Virus record (IMG/VR): IMGVR_UViG_3300045010_000557
Span: 1 to 25,678 of that record
DNA: 25,678 nucleotides
From: a virus
Reading direction: 5' to 3' (one strand)
Under the pieces are notes generated by a model. The model worked only from the letters and a program-made list of their open reading frames with translations, did no database searches and had not been told where the DNA came from. The first letter of the stretch is position 1, and every line of letters begins with the position of its first letter. Both the position numbers and the translations under genes were made by a program. Shown piece after piece: positions 1 through 6,317 of this stretch.

Positions 1-389
1 TAACTTTTGGCGATGCAAACGTGGCAAACTTTAGAATTCCTGGCATTGGTTTGGACGCAACCGACAACCGTTTCAAAACGACTGGCCACTATGCGGGTTC
101 GGCACCGGTAACTATAACGGCAGACCACACGGTTGCCGACTCTGACTATTGGATTATCAACAACAAGTCCGGTTCTACTTGTGTATTGACTTTGCCGGCA
201 CCAGCATCTTGGACCGGTAGAATATTGAACGTGAAAACAATCCAGGCACAGACCGTGGTTTCTGCGTCTTCGAACGTCAAACCGATTGACACCGACACCG
301 CTGGAACTGCGATTCTTGCGGCAACCGCAGGCAACTGGGCCACGCTGGTTTCCGACGGAACCGACTGGGTTATAATGGCACAGAGTTAA
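1..389 (+). CDS. Fibre/appendage-type structural protein, 5' end outside window
   Basis: The reading frame is open to the left edge (first full codon at 3). A GTG at 21 could start a 122-residue protein, but no ribosome binding site precedes it and the residues before it (TFGDAN) read like coding sequence, so I treat this as the C-terminal part of a longer gene. The visible part is rich in Thr, Ser, Ala and Val with alternating beta-strand patterns. It ends in GNWATLVSDGTDWVIMAQS, an ending typical of small beta-rich domains at the ends of phage fibre and baseplate proteins. The 199-residue protein at 11663 has a comparable C-terminal region (SSNNWIALGDLSA), which suggests the same fold class. 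Likely role: virion appendage or receptor contact. The coding call is firm; the function is inferred. Confidence 0.7.
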   Translation, partial: TFGDANVANFRIPGIGLDATDNRFKTTGHYAGSAPVTITADHTVADSDYWIINNKSGSTCVLTLPAPASWTGRILNVKTIQAQTVVSASSNVKPIDTDTAGTAILAATAGNWATLVSDGTDWVIMAQS

Positions 390-400
390 AGAACACTTAG

Positions 401-469
401 ATGGCAATAAAATTTCCTTCATCGCCAGTTGATGGTCAAGTATTTTCTGACGACGACCAATGCAGCTAA
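401..469 (+). pseudogene. Remnant N-terminus of a tail-fibre gene
   Basis: A 22-codon ORF starts ATG at 401 and reads MAIKFPSSPVDGQVFSDDDQ before a stop at 467-469. The first 15 or so residues match the stereotyped opening of many phage tail-fibre proteins (MAIKFPSSP.xGQ.F), which normally continue into a Trp-rich segment and a long fibre. Here it ends at once and overlaps the terminase start at 460 in another frame. It is most simply the stump left by a deletion or recombination that joined a fibre gene to the terminase. It could instead be a translated leader peptide for terL. No clear ribosome binding site is visible upstream. Confidence 0.5.
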
Positions 470-2061
470 ACGACCTCGTAAACGAGTACCACTTCAGAAA
501 ATGCCGCGGCAAAGAAGGGGCCACGGTGGACGAGCTGGTGGAAGCATTCAGCTTTTTTTGCGAGAACTACGTCTACATCAAGCATCCGAACAGGGGCAAA
601 ATAAGGTTCATTTTGCGCGATGCACAAAAACAAGCGGTGAGGGCATGGATAGAAAACAGATACTCGATAGTGTTAAAAGCGCGCCAGATAGGATTCTCGA
701 CTCTCGCCGCGGCATATTCTTTCTGGCTTGCTTTCTTCTGGTCAGACCGTTTCATCGTTATGTTGTCAAAGACGGAGAGAGAAGCAACCAAGCTTCTGGC
801 CAAAGCCAAATACATCTACAAGTTCCTGCCCGATTGGTTGAGGTTGTCTGGTCCAGAGTTGACACAAAACAACGTGCTGAAGATGACGTTCAACAACGAC
901 TCGGTGATTGAATCGTTGCCGTCGGCGAACGAACCAGCCCGTGGTGAATCGGTGTATCTGGCCATCATCGACGAAATGGCGTTCTTGCCGAACCCAGAAG
1001 AAGCCTGGGCGTCGATAGAACCGATTGCCGACGTGGGCGGTAGAGTCATCTGTCTGTCGACCGCAAAAGGCGAAGGCAACATATTCTTCAACTTGTGGCA
1101 AGGCTCACAGAACGCCACCAACAGGTTCAAGGGCATCTTTTTTCCGTGGTCAGCCGCAGAACGCGACCAAGCCTGGTACGATGCACAAGCGGCAGAACTA
1201 CCGGTATGGCAGTTGCACCAAGAATATCCGAGCAACCCAGAGGAAGCATTCATCCGTTCTGGTCGACCGGTGTTCGACATCGACTCTTTGAAGAAGCTGG
1301 AGATTTATATTCCGAGAAAAGGTCGCAACAAAAAACTTTCAGATTTAAGAAACTCATACATGTTTGACCCAGATGGCGGACCACTGTCATTGTGGCAAGT
1401 GCCACAGGCAGGAGCCAGATACGTCGTAGGTGCAGACGTAGCCGAAGGTCTAGCAAGAGGTGACTACTCATCGGCCCATGTGATTGACGCGAAGTCTGGC
1501 GTAGTAGTTGCCCACTGGCACGGGCATGTCGACCCCGACAAGTTCGGCGAAGAAATATTGTACGCCCTTGGATATTTTTACAATGAGGCTTTGATTGGCG
1601 TGGAATCCAACAACCACGGTTTGACGACTTTGACCGCACTCAACAAAGCTGGTTATATCAACATCTACCGTCAACGCAGACTAAACCAACGCAATCCAGA
1701 GATATCAGACACGTTGGGTTGGCGCACAACGACATTGACCAAACCATTGGCCCTAGACGAGCTGAACGCCAATATAAGAGACTCAATCATTAATTTAAGA
1801 TGTGAGTTGACGATAGCAGAACTCAAGACTTTCGTGCGTGACGACAACGGCCAGACTCACGGCTCACCCCATGACGACCGTGTCATGAGCCTGGCCATAG
1901 CCAACCAAATGTTGAAATATGTGTGGTTGCCCGAGTACAAAGCCAAAACTGACGCCCCATTCGGAACTTTAAACTATTTTGCTTCTCGCATGCCAAAACC
2001 CAAAAAAGAACAAGAACGTTATTTTATAGGTGAGTTTAATTGGTATAGCGACAAAATGTAA
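460..2061 (+). CDS. terL: Terminase large subunit (DNA packaging ATPase/nuclease)
   Basis: The 533-residue protein has the order of a large terminase. An N-terminal ATPase carries a Walker A-like KARQIGFST (about 73-81), a Walker B VYLAIIDEMAF with acidic D171-E172, and a coupling motif LSTAKGEGN (about 199-207). A C-terminal RNase H-fold nuclease follows, with VVGADVAEG (D326), GVESNNHG (E382) and SPHDDRVMS (D472/D473) as the likely metal-binding acidic residues. It would cut concatemeric DNA and drive it through the portal into the prohead. The frame is closed by a stop at 448-450, so ATG 460 is the first possible ATG. It lacks a good Shine-Dalgarno and lies inside the fibre remnant at 401-469. 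No small terminase is recognisable in the window. Confidence 0.96.
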   Translation: MQLNDLVNEYHFRKCRGKEGATVDELVEAFSFFCENYVYIKHPNRGKIRFILRDAQKQAVRAWIENRYSIVLKARQIGFSTLAAAYSFWLAFFWSDRFIVMLSKTEREATKLLAKAKYIYKFLPDWLRLSGPELTQNNVLKMTFNNDSVIESLPSANEPARGESVYLAIIDEMAFLPNPEEAWASIEPIADVGGRVICLSTAKGEGNIFFNLWQGSQNATNRFKGIFFPWSAAERDQAWYDAQAAELPVWQLHQEYPSNPEEAFIRSGRPVFDIDSLKKLEIYIPRKGRNKKLSDLRNSYMFDPDGGPLSLWQVPQAGARYVVGADVAEGLARGDYSSAHVIDAKSGVVVAHWHGHVDPDKFGEEILYALGYFYNEALIGVESNNHGLTTLTALNKAGYINIYRQRRLNQRNPEISDTLGWRTTTLTKPLALDELNANIRDSIINLRCELTIAELKTFVRDDNGQTHGSPHDDRVMSLAIANQMLKYVWLPEYKAKTDAPFGTLNYFASRMPKPKKEQERYFIGEFNWYSDKM

Positions 2062-2069
2062 TGCTTTTA

Positions 2070-2090
2070 CCTTACTATTAGGAGACTATT
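2070..2090 (+). promoter_or_regulatory. Copy 1 of a recurring CCTT-N6-AGGAG element
   Basis: In the 31-base gap after terminase the sequence reads CCTTACTATTAGGAGACTAT. AGGAGA (2080-2085) is a well-placed ribosome binding site for the GTG at 2093. The CCTT six bases upstream, the A/T-rich middle and the pyrimidine/T-rich tail recur at 14910 and, with variation, at 6259 and on the minus strand at 25588. The element could be a promoter for a phage-type RNA polymerase (the 3' part resembles the TATAGGGAGA end of T7-type promoters) or a small hairpin (CCT with AGG) that masks the ribosome binding site. Confidence 0.4.
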
Positions 2091-2092
2091 GC

Positions 2093-2308
2093 GTGAATTG
2101 CTCGATTTGTGGCGCAGAACTCAAAACGGAACAAGACAAAAAGCGTGGAATCTGTTTTAAATGCCATATTAAAGAAATAAAGTTTGGTTTTAGGGCTGTT
2201 GAATACGGTCAAAAAGCTTGGAACAACTCGACCATCAGGGAGACTCAAAGAATGTATGAAGCAATACCTGGCGTCGAAAAAATGTCTACAAGGAAAGAAT
2301 TAATTTAA
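2093..2308 (+). CDS. Small zinc-ribbon-type protein (71 aa)
   Basis: I chose the GTG at 2093 because TAGGAGA lies 7 bases upstream. The longer frame to 2030 would overlap the terminase end and has no such signal. The protein opens with a CSICGAEL...GICFKCH pattern, two CxxC knuckles that should bind one zinc ion. A conserved-looking segment GFRAVEYGQKAWNNSTIRE follows. Small proteins of this layout (CxxC pair, then F/G-Y-G-x5-TIRE) are familiar in aquatic phage genomes next to terminase or structural genes, but I know no established function. Nucleic-acid or protein binding is a guess. It heads the small-gene cluster that runs to the portal. Confidence 0.75.
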   Translation: MNCSICGAELKTEQDKKRGICFKCHIKEIKFGFRAVEYGQKAWNNSTIRETQRMYEAIPGVEKMSTRKELI

Positions 2309-2310
2309 TA

Positions 2311-2529
2311 ATGGAGTGGTTGGTGCCCATCGTAGTTGCTGTAATCGGTGGGCCGCTTGTGGTTTTAATTCAAAAGCTCAGGGAAGAAAACACCAACCAG
2401 CATGCAGAAGCACGCGCCCTGCTGAACAAAGTTGTTTTTAAAGTTGACAAAGTTGACGAAAAGCTTGATGACCATATAACATGGCATTTGACCAAAAAGG
2501 GGAAAACAAGTGAAATTAAAAAAAGTTAA
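2311..2529 (+). CDS. Small membrane protein, holin/DUF2746-like
   Basis: The 72-residue protein starts at ATG 2311, two bases after the previous stop. It has one N-terminal hydrophobic segment (WLVPIVVAVIGGPLVVLI, about 3-20). A charged coiled-coil-like tail follows, with a repeated hydrophobic-Val-Asp-Lys-Val pattern (KVVFKVDKVDEKLDDHI) and a C-terminal Lys-rich end. This N-in single-span plus helical tail layout resembles DUF2746-type proteins of actinobacterial phages, which are often annotated as putative holins. A second membrane protein at 23417 is a competing holin candidate, so this one could also be an accessory lysis or membrane-anchoring protein. No endolysin is visible in the window. 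Confidence 0.7.
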   Translation: MEWLVPIVVAVIGGPLVVLIQKLREENTNQHAEARALLNKVVFKVDKVDEKLDDHITWHLTKKGKTSEIKKS

Positions 2530-2626
2530 AATAGATAAATATAATTTTTCTAAATTAAAAACAATAAAAAAACCTAAGAAAATTAAGACACTAAAAGTAT
2601 CTACAAAAAAAGGTAGGAAGAAATGA
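2510..2626 (+). CDS. Lysine-rich mini-protein (38 aa), unknown
   Basis: GTG at 2510 is preceded by AAAAAGGGGAAAACAA, a usable ribosome binding site. The product starts MKLKKVKIDKYNFSKLKTIK and ends KKGRKK; about 17 of 38 residues are Lys or Arg. It overlaps the 3' end of the membrane-protein gene by 20 bases, and its stop TGA overlaps the next ATG (ATGA at 2623-2626), so it fits the coupled pattern of this cluster. The stretch is clearly more A-rich than its neighbours. A role in binding DNA or RNA is suggested only by charge. The chance that it is non-coding is real. Confidence 0.5.
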   Translation: MKLKKVKIDKYNFSKLKTIKKPKKIKTLKVSTKKGRKK

Positions 2627-2967
2627 AACAAATATCAAGCACAACAGTTGATGCGTCAACCTCCTTGGTGATTGATGTTGCCGATTACACAGATGCAGCA
2701 ATTCGTGCTGTTGGAGTTTGGAATGGCACTTTGAGTTTTACCGGAAGCGTTCTTGGTTCAGAATATGTGGCTCTTGGCGTTCAGTCTTTCGGTGCCACAG
2801 ACTTAACCGCAGCAGTTACCTCATTGGCTAATTCAAGTTCGTTTTCTTCTAACGCTTTCAGGGTCAACGTTGCTGGTTTGAAAGAAATAAAATTTTCATT
2901 GGGTCCTTCGGACACCGGCAGCGTAGGTATAGCAGTAAACCTAATATCAACATCTAACGCCAGATAA
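2623..2967 (+). CDS. Small beta-rich structural protein candidate (114 aa)
   Basis: ATG 2623 follows AGGTAGGAAG at 2611-2620 and overlaps the previous stop. The sequence (MKQISSTTVDASTSLVIDVA...) is rich in Ser, Thr, Val and Ala, has no Cys or Trp-rich core, and shows repeated beta-strand-like alternation (NGTLSFTGSVLG, NAFRVNVAGLKEIKFSL, GSVGIAVNLIS). That composition is common in small virion surface proteins and resembles the 159-residue protein at 8214. A head-decoration or head-fibre role is possible but not shown. It is the only non-basic protein inside this cluster of basic mini-proteins. Confidence 0.75.
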   Translation: MKQISSTTVDASTSLVIDVADYTDAAIRAVGVWNGTLSFTGSVLGSEYVALGVQSFGATDLTAAVTSLANSSSFSSNAFRVNVAGLKEIKFSLGPSDTGSVGIAVNLISTSNAR

Positions 2968-2978
2968 AGGAGCACAAC

Positions 2979-3134
2979 ATGTACCCCAAGAAGAATATGT
3001 CAATGGCCGAGGCTTACGCCAAGGCTTCGGGCAAGAAAACGTCCAAGAAAAAGAGCAAGGCTCCGTCGATGAAAAAGATGGGAAAGCAAGAAGCCATGGA
3101 GCAACGCGGATACAAGGGTCGTGGTGGCCGCTAA
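2979..3134 (+). CDS. Basic mini-protein (51 aa)
   Basis: ATG 2979 has AAAGGAG at 2967-2973, good spacing. The product (MYPKKNMSMAEAYAKASG..., ending RGYKGRGGR) is rich in Lys, Met and Gly with no predicted membrane segment. The middle is a run of Lys/Ser (KKTSKKKSKAPSMKKMGK) and the end is a glycine/arginine tail. No known domain is recognised. It resembles the general type of short basic proteins that aquatic phages carry near packaging and head genes. Nucleic-acid contact in the head or DNA condensation is a guess from charge alone. Confidence 0.7.
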   Translation: MYPKKNMSMAEAYAKASGKKTSKKKSKAPSMKKMGKQEAMEQRGYKGRGGR

Positions 3135-3199
3135 TCCTCGTTATCCGACTCTTCCCGCAACGACAAAAAAGAAATATATAACAAGAAGGAAAAAGAACA

Positions 3200-3391
3200 A
3201 TGGCAGCAAAAAAAAGAAGTAAGTCAAAAGTAAACCAGGCCGGCAACTACACCAAGCCCGGCATGCGCAAAGCTTTGTTTGAAAAAATAAAGGCTGGCAC
3301 AAAAGGCGGAGACCCTGGCGAATGGAGCGCCCGCAAGGCACAGCTGCTCGCCAACGAATACAAGAAAAAGGGTGGCGGTTATCGTGGCTAG
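3200..3391 (+). CDS. Conserved basic small phage protein (63 aa)
   Basis: ATG 3200 follows AGAAGGAAAAAG. The core KVNQAGNYTKPGMRKALFEK and GDPGEWSARKAQLLANEYKK matches, from memory, a small protein often seen in aquatic phage genomes in the same neighbourhood as DUF6321-type proteins. It starts and ends with Lys/Gly-rich tails (AAKKRSKSK, KKKGGGYRG). No enzymatic motif is visible. The 65 bases before it (3135-3199) hold no ORF, only this binding site. Function is unknown; its basic character and position between terminase and portal suggest a virion or packaging accessory. Confidence 0.85.
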   Translation: MAAKKRSKSKVNQAGNYTKPGMRKALFEKIKAGTKGGDPGEWSARKAQLLANEYKKKGGGYRG

Positions 3392-3620
3392 GGCAAAATC
3401 GCAAGAGTCTCTCAAGCGTTGGGGCGACCAGAAGTGGCGCACCTCTGACGGCAAACCGTCCAAGGGCAAGAAACGCTACCTGCCTGATGCGGCGTGGAAC
3501 GCGTTGAGCCCCGCAGAAAAAGCCGCAACCAACAGAGCCAAAGCCAAAGGCAACAGGGCCGGCAAACAATTTGTCAAACAACCAAAGAAGATTGCACAAA
3601 AAACAAGGAGCTACAGATAA
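3384..3620 (+). CDS. Conserved basic small phage protein (78 aa)
   Basis: I chose GTG 3384 (MARAKSQESLKRWGDQKWRT...) over the GTG at 3372. The AAAGGGTGG sequence just upstream suits 3384, and the resulting N-terminus looks like relatives I remember. It overlaps the preceding gene by 8 bases. The sequence TSDGKPSKGKKRYLPDAAW followed by LSPAEKAATNRAKAKGN is distinctive and appears highly conserved in environmental phages. The protein is strongly basic, probably helical in the AEKAATNRAKAKGNRAGK part, and has no known enzymatic motif. Function unknown. Confidence 0.85.
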   Translation: MARAKSQESLKRWGDQKWRTSDGKPSKGKKRYLPDAAWNALSPAEKAATNRAKAKGNRAGKQFVKQPKKIAQKTRSYR

Positions 3621-3739
3621 TGCCATTTTCAAAATATTCACCCAAACAAAAGAAGCTTGCCCGTGTGGCCGAGCCGCGCGACAAGATAACCGGCGCAGAC
3701 TTTAAGGCCCTGAGAAAAAAACCGAAGAGGAGAAAATAA
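3620..3739 (+). CDS. Conserved mini-protein MPFSKYSPKQKKLARVAEP (39 aa)
   Basis: ATG 3620 shares its A with the upstream TAA (TAATG), and AAGGAG lies at 3605-3610. The product continues RDKITGADFKALRKKPKRRK. This short pattern (PF.KYSPKQKKLARVAEPRDKIT..DF) is one I recognise as recurrent in aquatic phage genomes, always unnamed. It is basic, lacks Cys and has no membrane segment. Overlapping stop/start on both sides indicates translational coupling with its neighbours. Confidence 0.8.
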   Translation: MPFSKYSPKQKKLARVAEPRDKITGADFKALRKKPKRRK

Positions 3740-3882
3740 TGGCCAAGGGAGTAAAACATTATTTGCCGAACGGCAAAGTGTACAAAGGACCTACGCATAA
3801 AATGAATGGTCAACTTCATACCGGGGCCAAGCACAGTGCATCAAGCAAAGTTTTGAAGCACGCCAAACCAAAGAAAAAATAA
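3739..3882 (+). CDS. Conserved mini-protein with KxYxGPTHKMNGQLHTGAKH (47 aa)
   Basis: ATG 3739 overlaps the upstream TAA, and GAAGAGGAGAAAA gives an AGGAG site 6 bases upstream. The sequence has a Gly/His repeat-like core (GPTHKMNGQLHTGAKHSASS) followed by a Lys-rich end (KHAKPKKK). The MNGQLHTG..H pattern is familiar from other phage mini-proteins next to head genes. With five histidines it might bind metal, but that is speculation. It is too short for standard ORF cut-offs and easily missed. Confidence 0.75.
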   Translation: MAKGVKHYLPNGKVYKGPTHKMNGQLHTGAKHSASSKVLKHAKPKKK

Positions 3883-4004
3883 TGGCCAAGCAAGGACCCT
3901 GCTGGGACGGCTATGTCATGAGGGGCATGAAGTACAAGGGCGGAAAAAAGGTGCCCAACTGCGTGCCCGCCAATGGCAAACCAAAAAGCAAGAGGAAAAA
4001 GTAA
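3882..4004 (+). CDS. Conserved mini-protein CW.GY...GMK.KGGKKVPNCVP (40 aa)
   Basis: ATG 3882 overlaps the preceding TAA (TAATG). The product MAKQGPCWDGYVMRGMKYKG then GGKKVPNCVPANGKPKSKRKK carries a motif (GY...GMK.KGGK.VPNCVP) that recurs in many phage proteins, either alone or as a tail of longer structural proteins. Two cysteines (residues 7 and 27) are conserved in that motif and may pair or bind metal. Its function is not established. The C-terminus is Lys-rich like those of its neighbours. Confidence 0.8.
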   Translation: MAKQGPCWDGYVMRGMKYKGGKKVPNCVPANGKPKSKRKK

Positions 4005-4135
4005 TGCCCAGAAAAAAACTAACAGTTGCCCAAAAATACAATCAATTAAAAAAACAAACTGAAAGAGCTGGGATGACTGTGAAAGAGAAAGACGGCAAAA
4101 TTGTCGTTTCTCGTAAAACTAAAAGGAAAAAATAA
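4004..4135 (+). CDS. Basic mini-protein (43 aa)
   Basis: ATG 4004 overlaps the upstream TAA, and AAGAGGAAAAAG lies just before. The product MPRKKLTVAQKYNQLKKQTE continues RAGMTVKEKDGKIVVSRKTKRKK. It looks like a helix (TVAQKYNQLKKQTERAG) followed by a beta-hairpin (MTVKEKDGKIVVSRK), a compact layout rather than a disordered tail. No named family is recognised. Stop and start overlap on both sides support expression as part of the coupled cassette. Confidence 0.7.
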   Translation: MPRKKLTVAQKYNQLKKQTERAGMTVKEKDGKIVVSRKTKRKK

Positions 4136-4398
4136 TGGCTAAGACAGCTGCGTGGCAACGCAAAGAAGGAAAGAATCCCAAGGGCGGATTGAACGCCAAG
4201 GGGCGTGCATCATACAAGGCCCAGACTGGTGGCACGTTGAAGCCGCCGGTGTCGGCCAAACAGGCGAAGAAATCACCCAAGGCGGCAGCCAGGCGCAAGT
4301 CTTTCTGCGCACGCATGGGGGGCATGCCGGGCCCGATGAAGGATTCAAAGGGCAGACCGACACGCAAGGCTTTGGCTTTGAGGAAATGGGACTGCTAA
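4135..4398 (+). CDS. DUF6321-like basic protein (87 aa)
   Basis: ATG 4135 overlaps the previous TAA, and TAAAAGGAAA supplies a binding site. The sequence TAAWQRKEGKNPKGGLNAKG and RASYKAQTGGTLKPPV matches my memory of the DUF6321 domain, a small basic family widespread in marine cyanophages, pelagiphages and related viruses. The C-terminal half (RRKSFCARMGGMPGPMKD then GRPTRKALALRKWDC) is also typical. The length is as expected. No function is established. It ends one base before the portal ATG, so it is likely co-translated with the portal. Confidence 0.9.
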   Translation: MAKTAAWQRKEGKNPKGGLNAKGRASYKAQTGGTLKPPVSAKQAKKSPKAAARRKSFCARMGGMPGPMKDSKGRPTRKALALRKWDC

Positions 4399-6240
4399 AT
4401 GGCGCGTGAGTCAAATGCCAACAGGCTCTCCAGCTACAGAAAACACGTAGATTACGCCAAGAAATGGCGTGCCGGCGAGAACTACGACCAAATGTGGCAG
4501 AGGCTCATCAACCTGTATCGTGGCCGCCATTATCGTGGCTACACCACGGGCGACAGGCTGTTGGTGAACATATCGTTTTCTACGATAAACACTCTCGCAC
4601 CCGCGGTGTCGATTGGCCGCCCGAAAATCAACGTCAATCCTCGCAAACCAGAAGATGGCGACAAAGCCATCGTCACAGAATCAATCATCAACTACTGGTG
4701 GCAGCATTATGGGTGTCAGAAAGAATTTCAACGAGCCGTTAAAGACTACCTGGTACTTGGGCATGGTTGGATTAAAACTGGGTATCGCTTTATTGAAGAG
4801 GCCAGACTTGATACCGTCGAATATTCAGCTGATGAAGCAGCTGACAACAAACCTGCTGACGACGTCGAAGCCGACACAATCATCAGGGAAGACAGGCCGT
4901 TCGTAGAGCGCGTCGACCCGTTCGAGATGTTCGTGGACCCCGATGCTTGCACGATGGAAGACGCACGCTGGATGGCCCAGCGCACCCGCCGTCCGTTGAA
5001 GGACGCAAAAGTAGACAGGCGCTATGATGCCGCCGCAAGAAAAGAACTCAGTCCGTCATCATACCAGAAGTACGCCAACATGGACAAGGGTTACATGACC
5101 GACGCCGGCGCCAATCCCGACGAGGCGTACTGCGACATCTACGAATACTACAACATAGAGACCGGCGAGTTGTCGGTGTTCTCCGATTCGGGCGGGGACA
5201 AGTTCTTGATTAGGCCGATAAAGATGCCGTATGCTTTCGGTCATCCGTTCTTCATGTTGCGCAACTACGACATACCGGGGTTCTTTTATCCGATGGGTGA
5301 GCTGGAGGCGATAGAGCCCCTGCAGTACGAGTTGAACGAGACCCGCACCCAGATGATGCTGCACAGGAAACGTTACAGCCGCAAGTGGTTGTTCCAGGAG
5401 TCGGCTTTCGATGACGATGGTCGCCAAGCTCTGGCTTCTGACGAAGACAACGTCATAGTGCCGGTCAAGTCAGGAGAGAATCTCAACAATGTCGTCGTTC
5501 CGATGCCAGCCCTCATCAACCCACCAGAATTCTACAATCAGTCGACACTCATCCAGAATGACATTGACAGAGTATCAGGCGTTTCTGAATACCAGCGTGG
5601 TGCAATCCCCGAGACTACAAGAACTGCTCGTGAGGCCGCCATCATCGCCGAAGCCGGGAATGCCAGGGTGGCAGAAAAGCTCATCGCAATCGAAAACGGA
5701 ATTGCCGCGTGTGCTTCTAATCTTATAATGCTTGCCCAACAGTTCATGACCGGTGAGCAGACGGTAAGAATAGTGGGCACAGAAGCAGCCCCGGTGTGGT
5801 TGACTTTTGACAAAGATTATATATCGGGCGAGTTCGATTTTACCGTCGAGGCTGGTTCTACGGCCCCAAGAAACGAGGCTTTCCGCAGGGACATGGCCCT
5901 CCAGATGGTTTCGGCCATGCAACCGTTTGCCCAGGCTGGGCTTGTAAACCTGCCAAGATTGGCGGAATACGTGCTGCAGCAGGGCTTTGGTGTCAAAGAC
6001 CCAGGTTCTTTCTTGCAGCAGCCGCCCCCACCACAACAGCAACCCCCGATGCCAGAGGCCATGCCCCCAGAGCTGGACGCAGTCCCGATGCCTCCAGAGC
6101 AGCCAGTTGAATTGCCGCCTGGTTTAATTTCAGGTGGCCCGATTCAAGGTACTGGTGGCCAGATAGGCCAAGGCGCCGTTCCTGGCTCGATTCAAAGTCT
6201 TCCCCCCGAGATAATTCAAGCATTGGTGGGCGCGCAGTAA
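4399..6240 (+). CDS. Portal protein (head-tail connector)
   Basis: This 613-residue protein is a portal of the podovirus type. It would form the dodecameric ring at one capsid vertex through which terminase packages DNA and to which the tail attaches. Supporting segments are the N-terminal helical part with WQRLINLYRGRHYRG, the stem/wing stretch LLVNISFSTINTLAPAVSIG and INVNPRKPEDGDKA, a central IPGFFYPMGELEAIEPLQYE then LNETRTQMMLHRKR, and a late helix with TTRTAREAAIIAEAGNARVA. The last ~80 residues are Pro/Gln/Gly-rich (QQPPPPQQQPPMPEAMPPEL), probably disordered. It directly follows the DUF6321-like gene and precedes the scaffold, the usual place for a portal. Confidence 0.93.
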   Translation: MARESNANRLSSYRKHVDYAKKWRAGENYDQMWQRLINLYRGRHYRGYTTGDRLLVNISFSTINTLAPAVSIGRPKINVNPRKPEDGDKAIVTESIINYWWQHYGCQKEFQRAVKDYLVLGHGWIKTGYRFIEEARLDTVEYSADEAADNKPADDVEADTIIREDRPFVERVDPFEMFVDPDACTMEDARWMAQRTRRPLKDAKVDRRYDAAARKELSPSSYQKYANMDKGYMTDAGANPDEAYCDIYEYYNIETGELSVFSDSGGDKFLIRPIKMPYAFGHPFFMLRNYDIPGFFYPMGELEAIEPLQYELNETRTQMMLHRKRYSRKWLFQESAFDDDGRQALASDEDNVIVPVKSGENLNNVVVPMPALINPPEFYNQSTLIQNDIDRVSGVSEYQRGAIPETTRTAREAAIIAEAGNARVAEKLIAIENGIAACASNLIMLAQQFMTGEQTVRIVGTEAAPVWLTFDKDYISGEFDFTVEAGSTAPRNEAFRRDMALQMVSAMQPFAQAGLVNLPRLAEYVLQQGFGVKDPGSFLQQPPPPQQQPPMPEAMPPELDAVPMPPEQPVELPPGLISGGPIQGTGGQIGQGAVPGSIQSLPPEIIQALVGAQ

Positions 6241-6258
6241 AACAATGTAATAAAAAGT

Positions 6259-6280
6259 CCCTTATATTAGAGGGCTTTAT
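6259..6280 (+). promoter_or_regulatory. Copy 3 of the CCTT/AGGAG-like element, with hairpin
   Basis: The 77-base gap between portal and scaffold contains CCCTTATATTAGAGGGCTTT. It resembles the elements at 2070 and 14910, but here it lies 38 bases before the ATG, so its AGAGGG is not the ribosome binding site. The flanks can pair (AAAG.CCCT with AGGGCTTT, 6253-6278) with one bulged T. No T-run follows, so a terminator is less likely than a promoter or processing hairpin at the head of the scaffold-capsid genes. The actual binding site region (6301-6315) is itself palindromic: TAGGACTCCTA. Confidence 0.35.
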
Positions 6281-6317
6281 ACCCGCGGAATAACCAAAGA
6301 AGGATAGGACTCCTATA

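Noticed and set aside
2030-2092. Longer start (ATG-like at 2030) for the zinc-ribbon gene
   Set aside because: It overlaps the terminase end and lacks a binding site, while GTG 2093 has TAGGAGA at good distance.
3372-3383. Alternative GTG start at 3372 for the 78-aa basic protein
   Set aside because: The AAAGGGTGG site fits GTG 3384 better, and the extra residues (MAVI) do not match remembered relatives.
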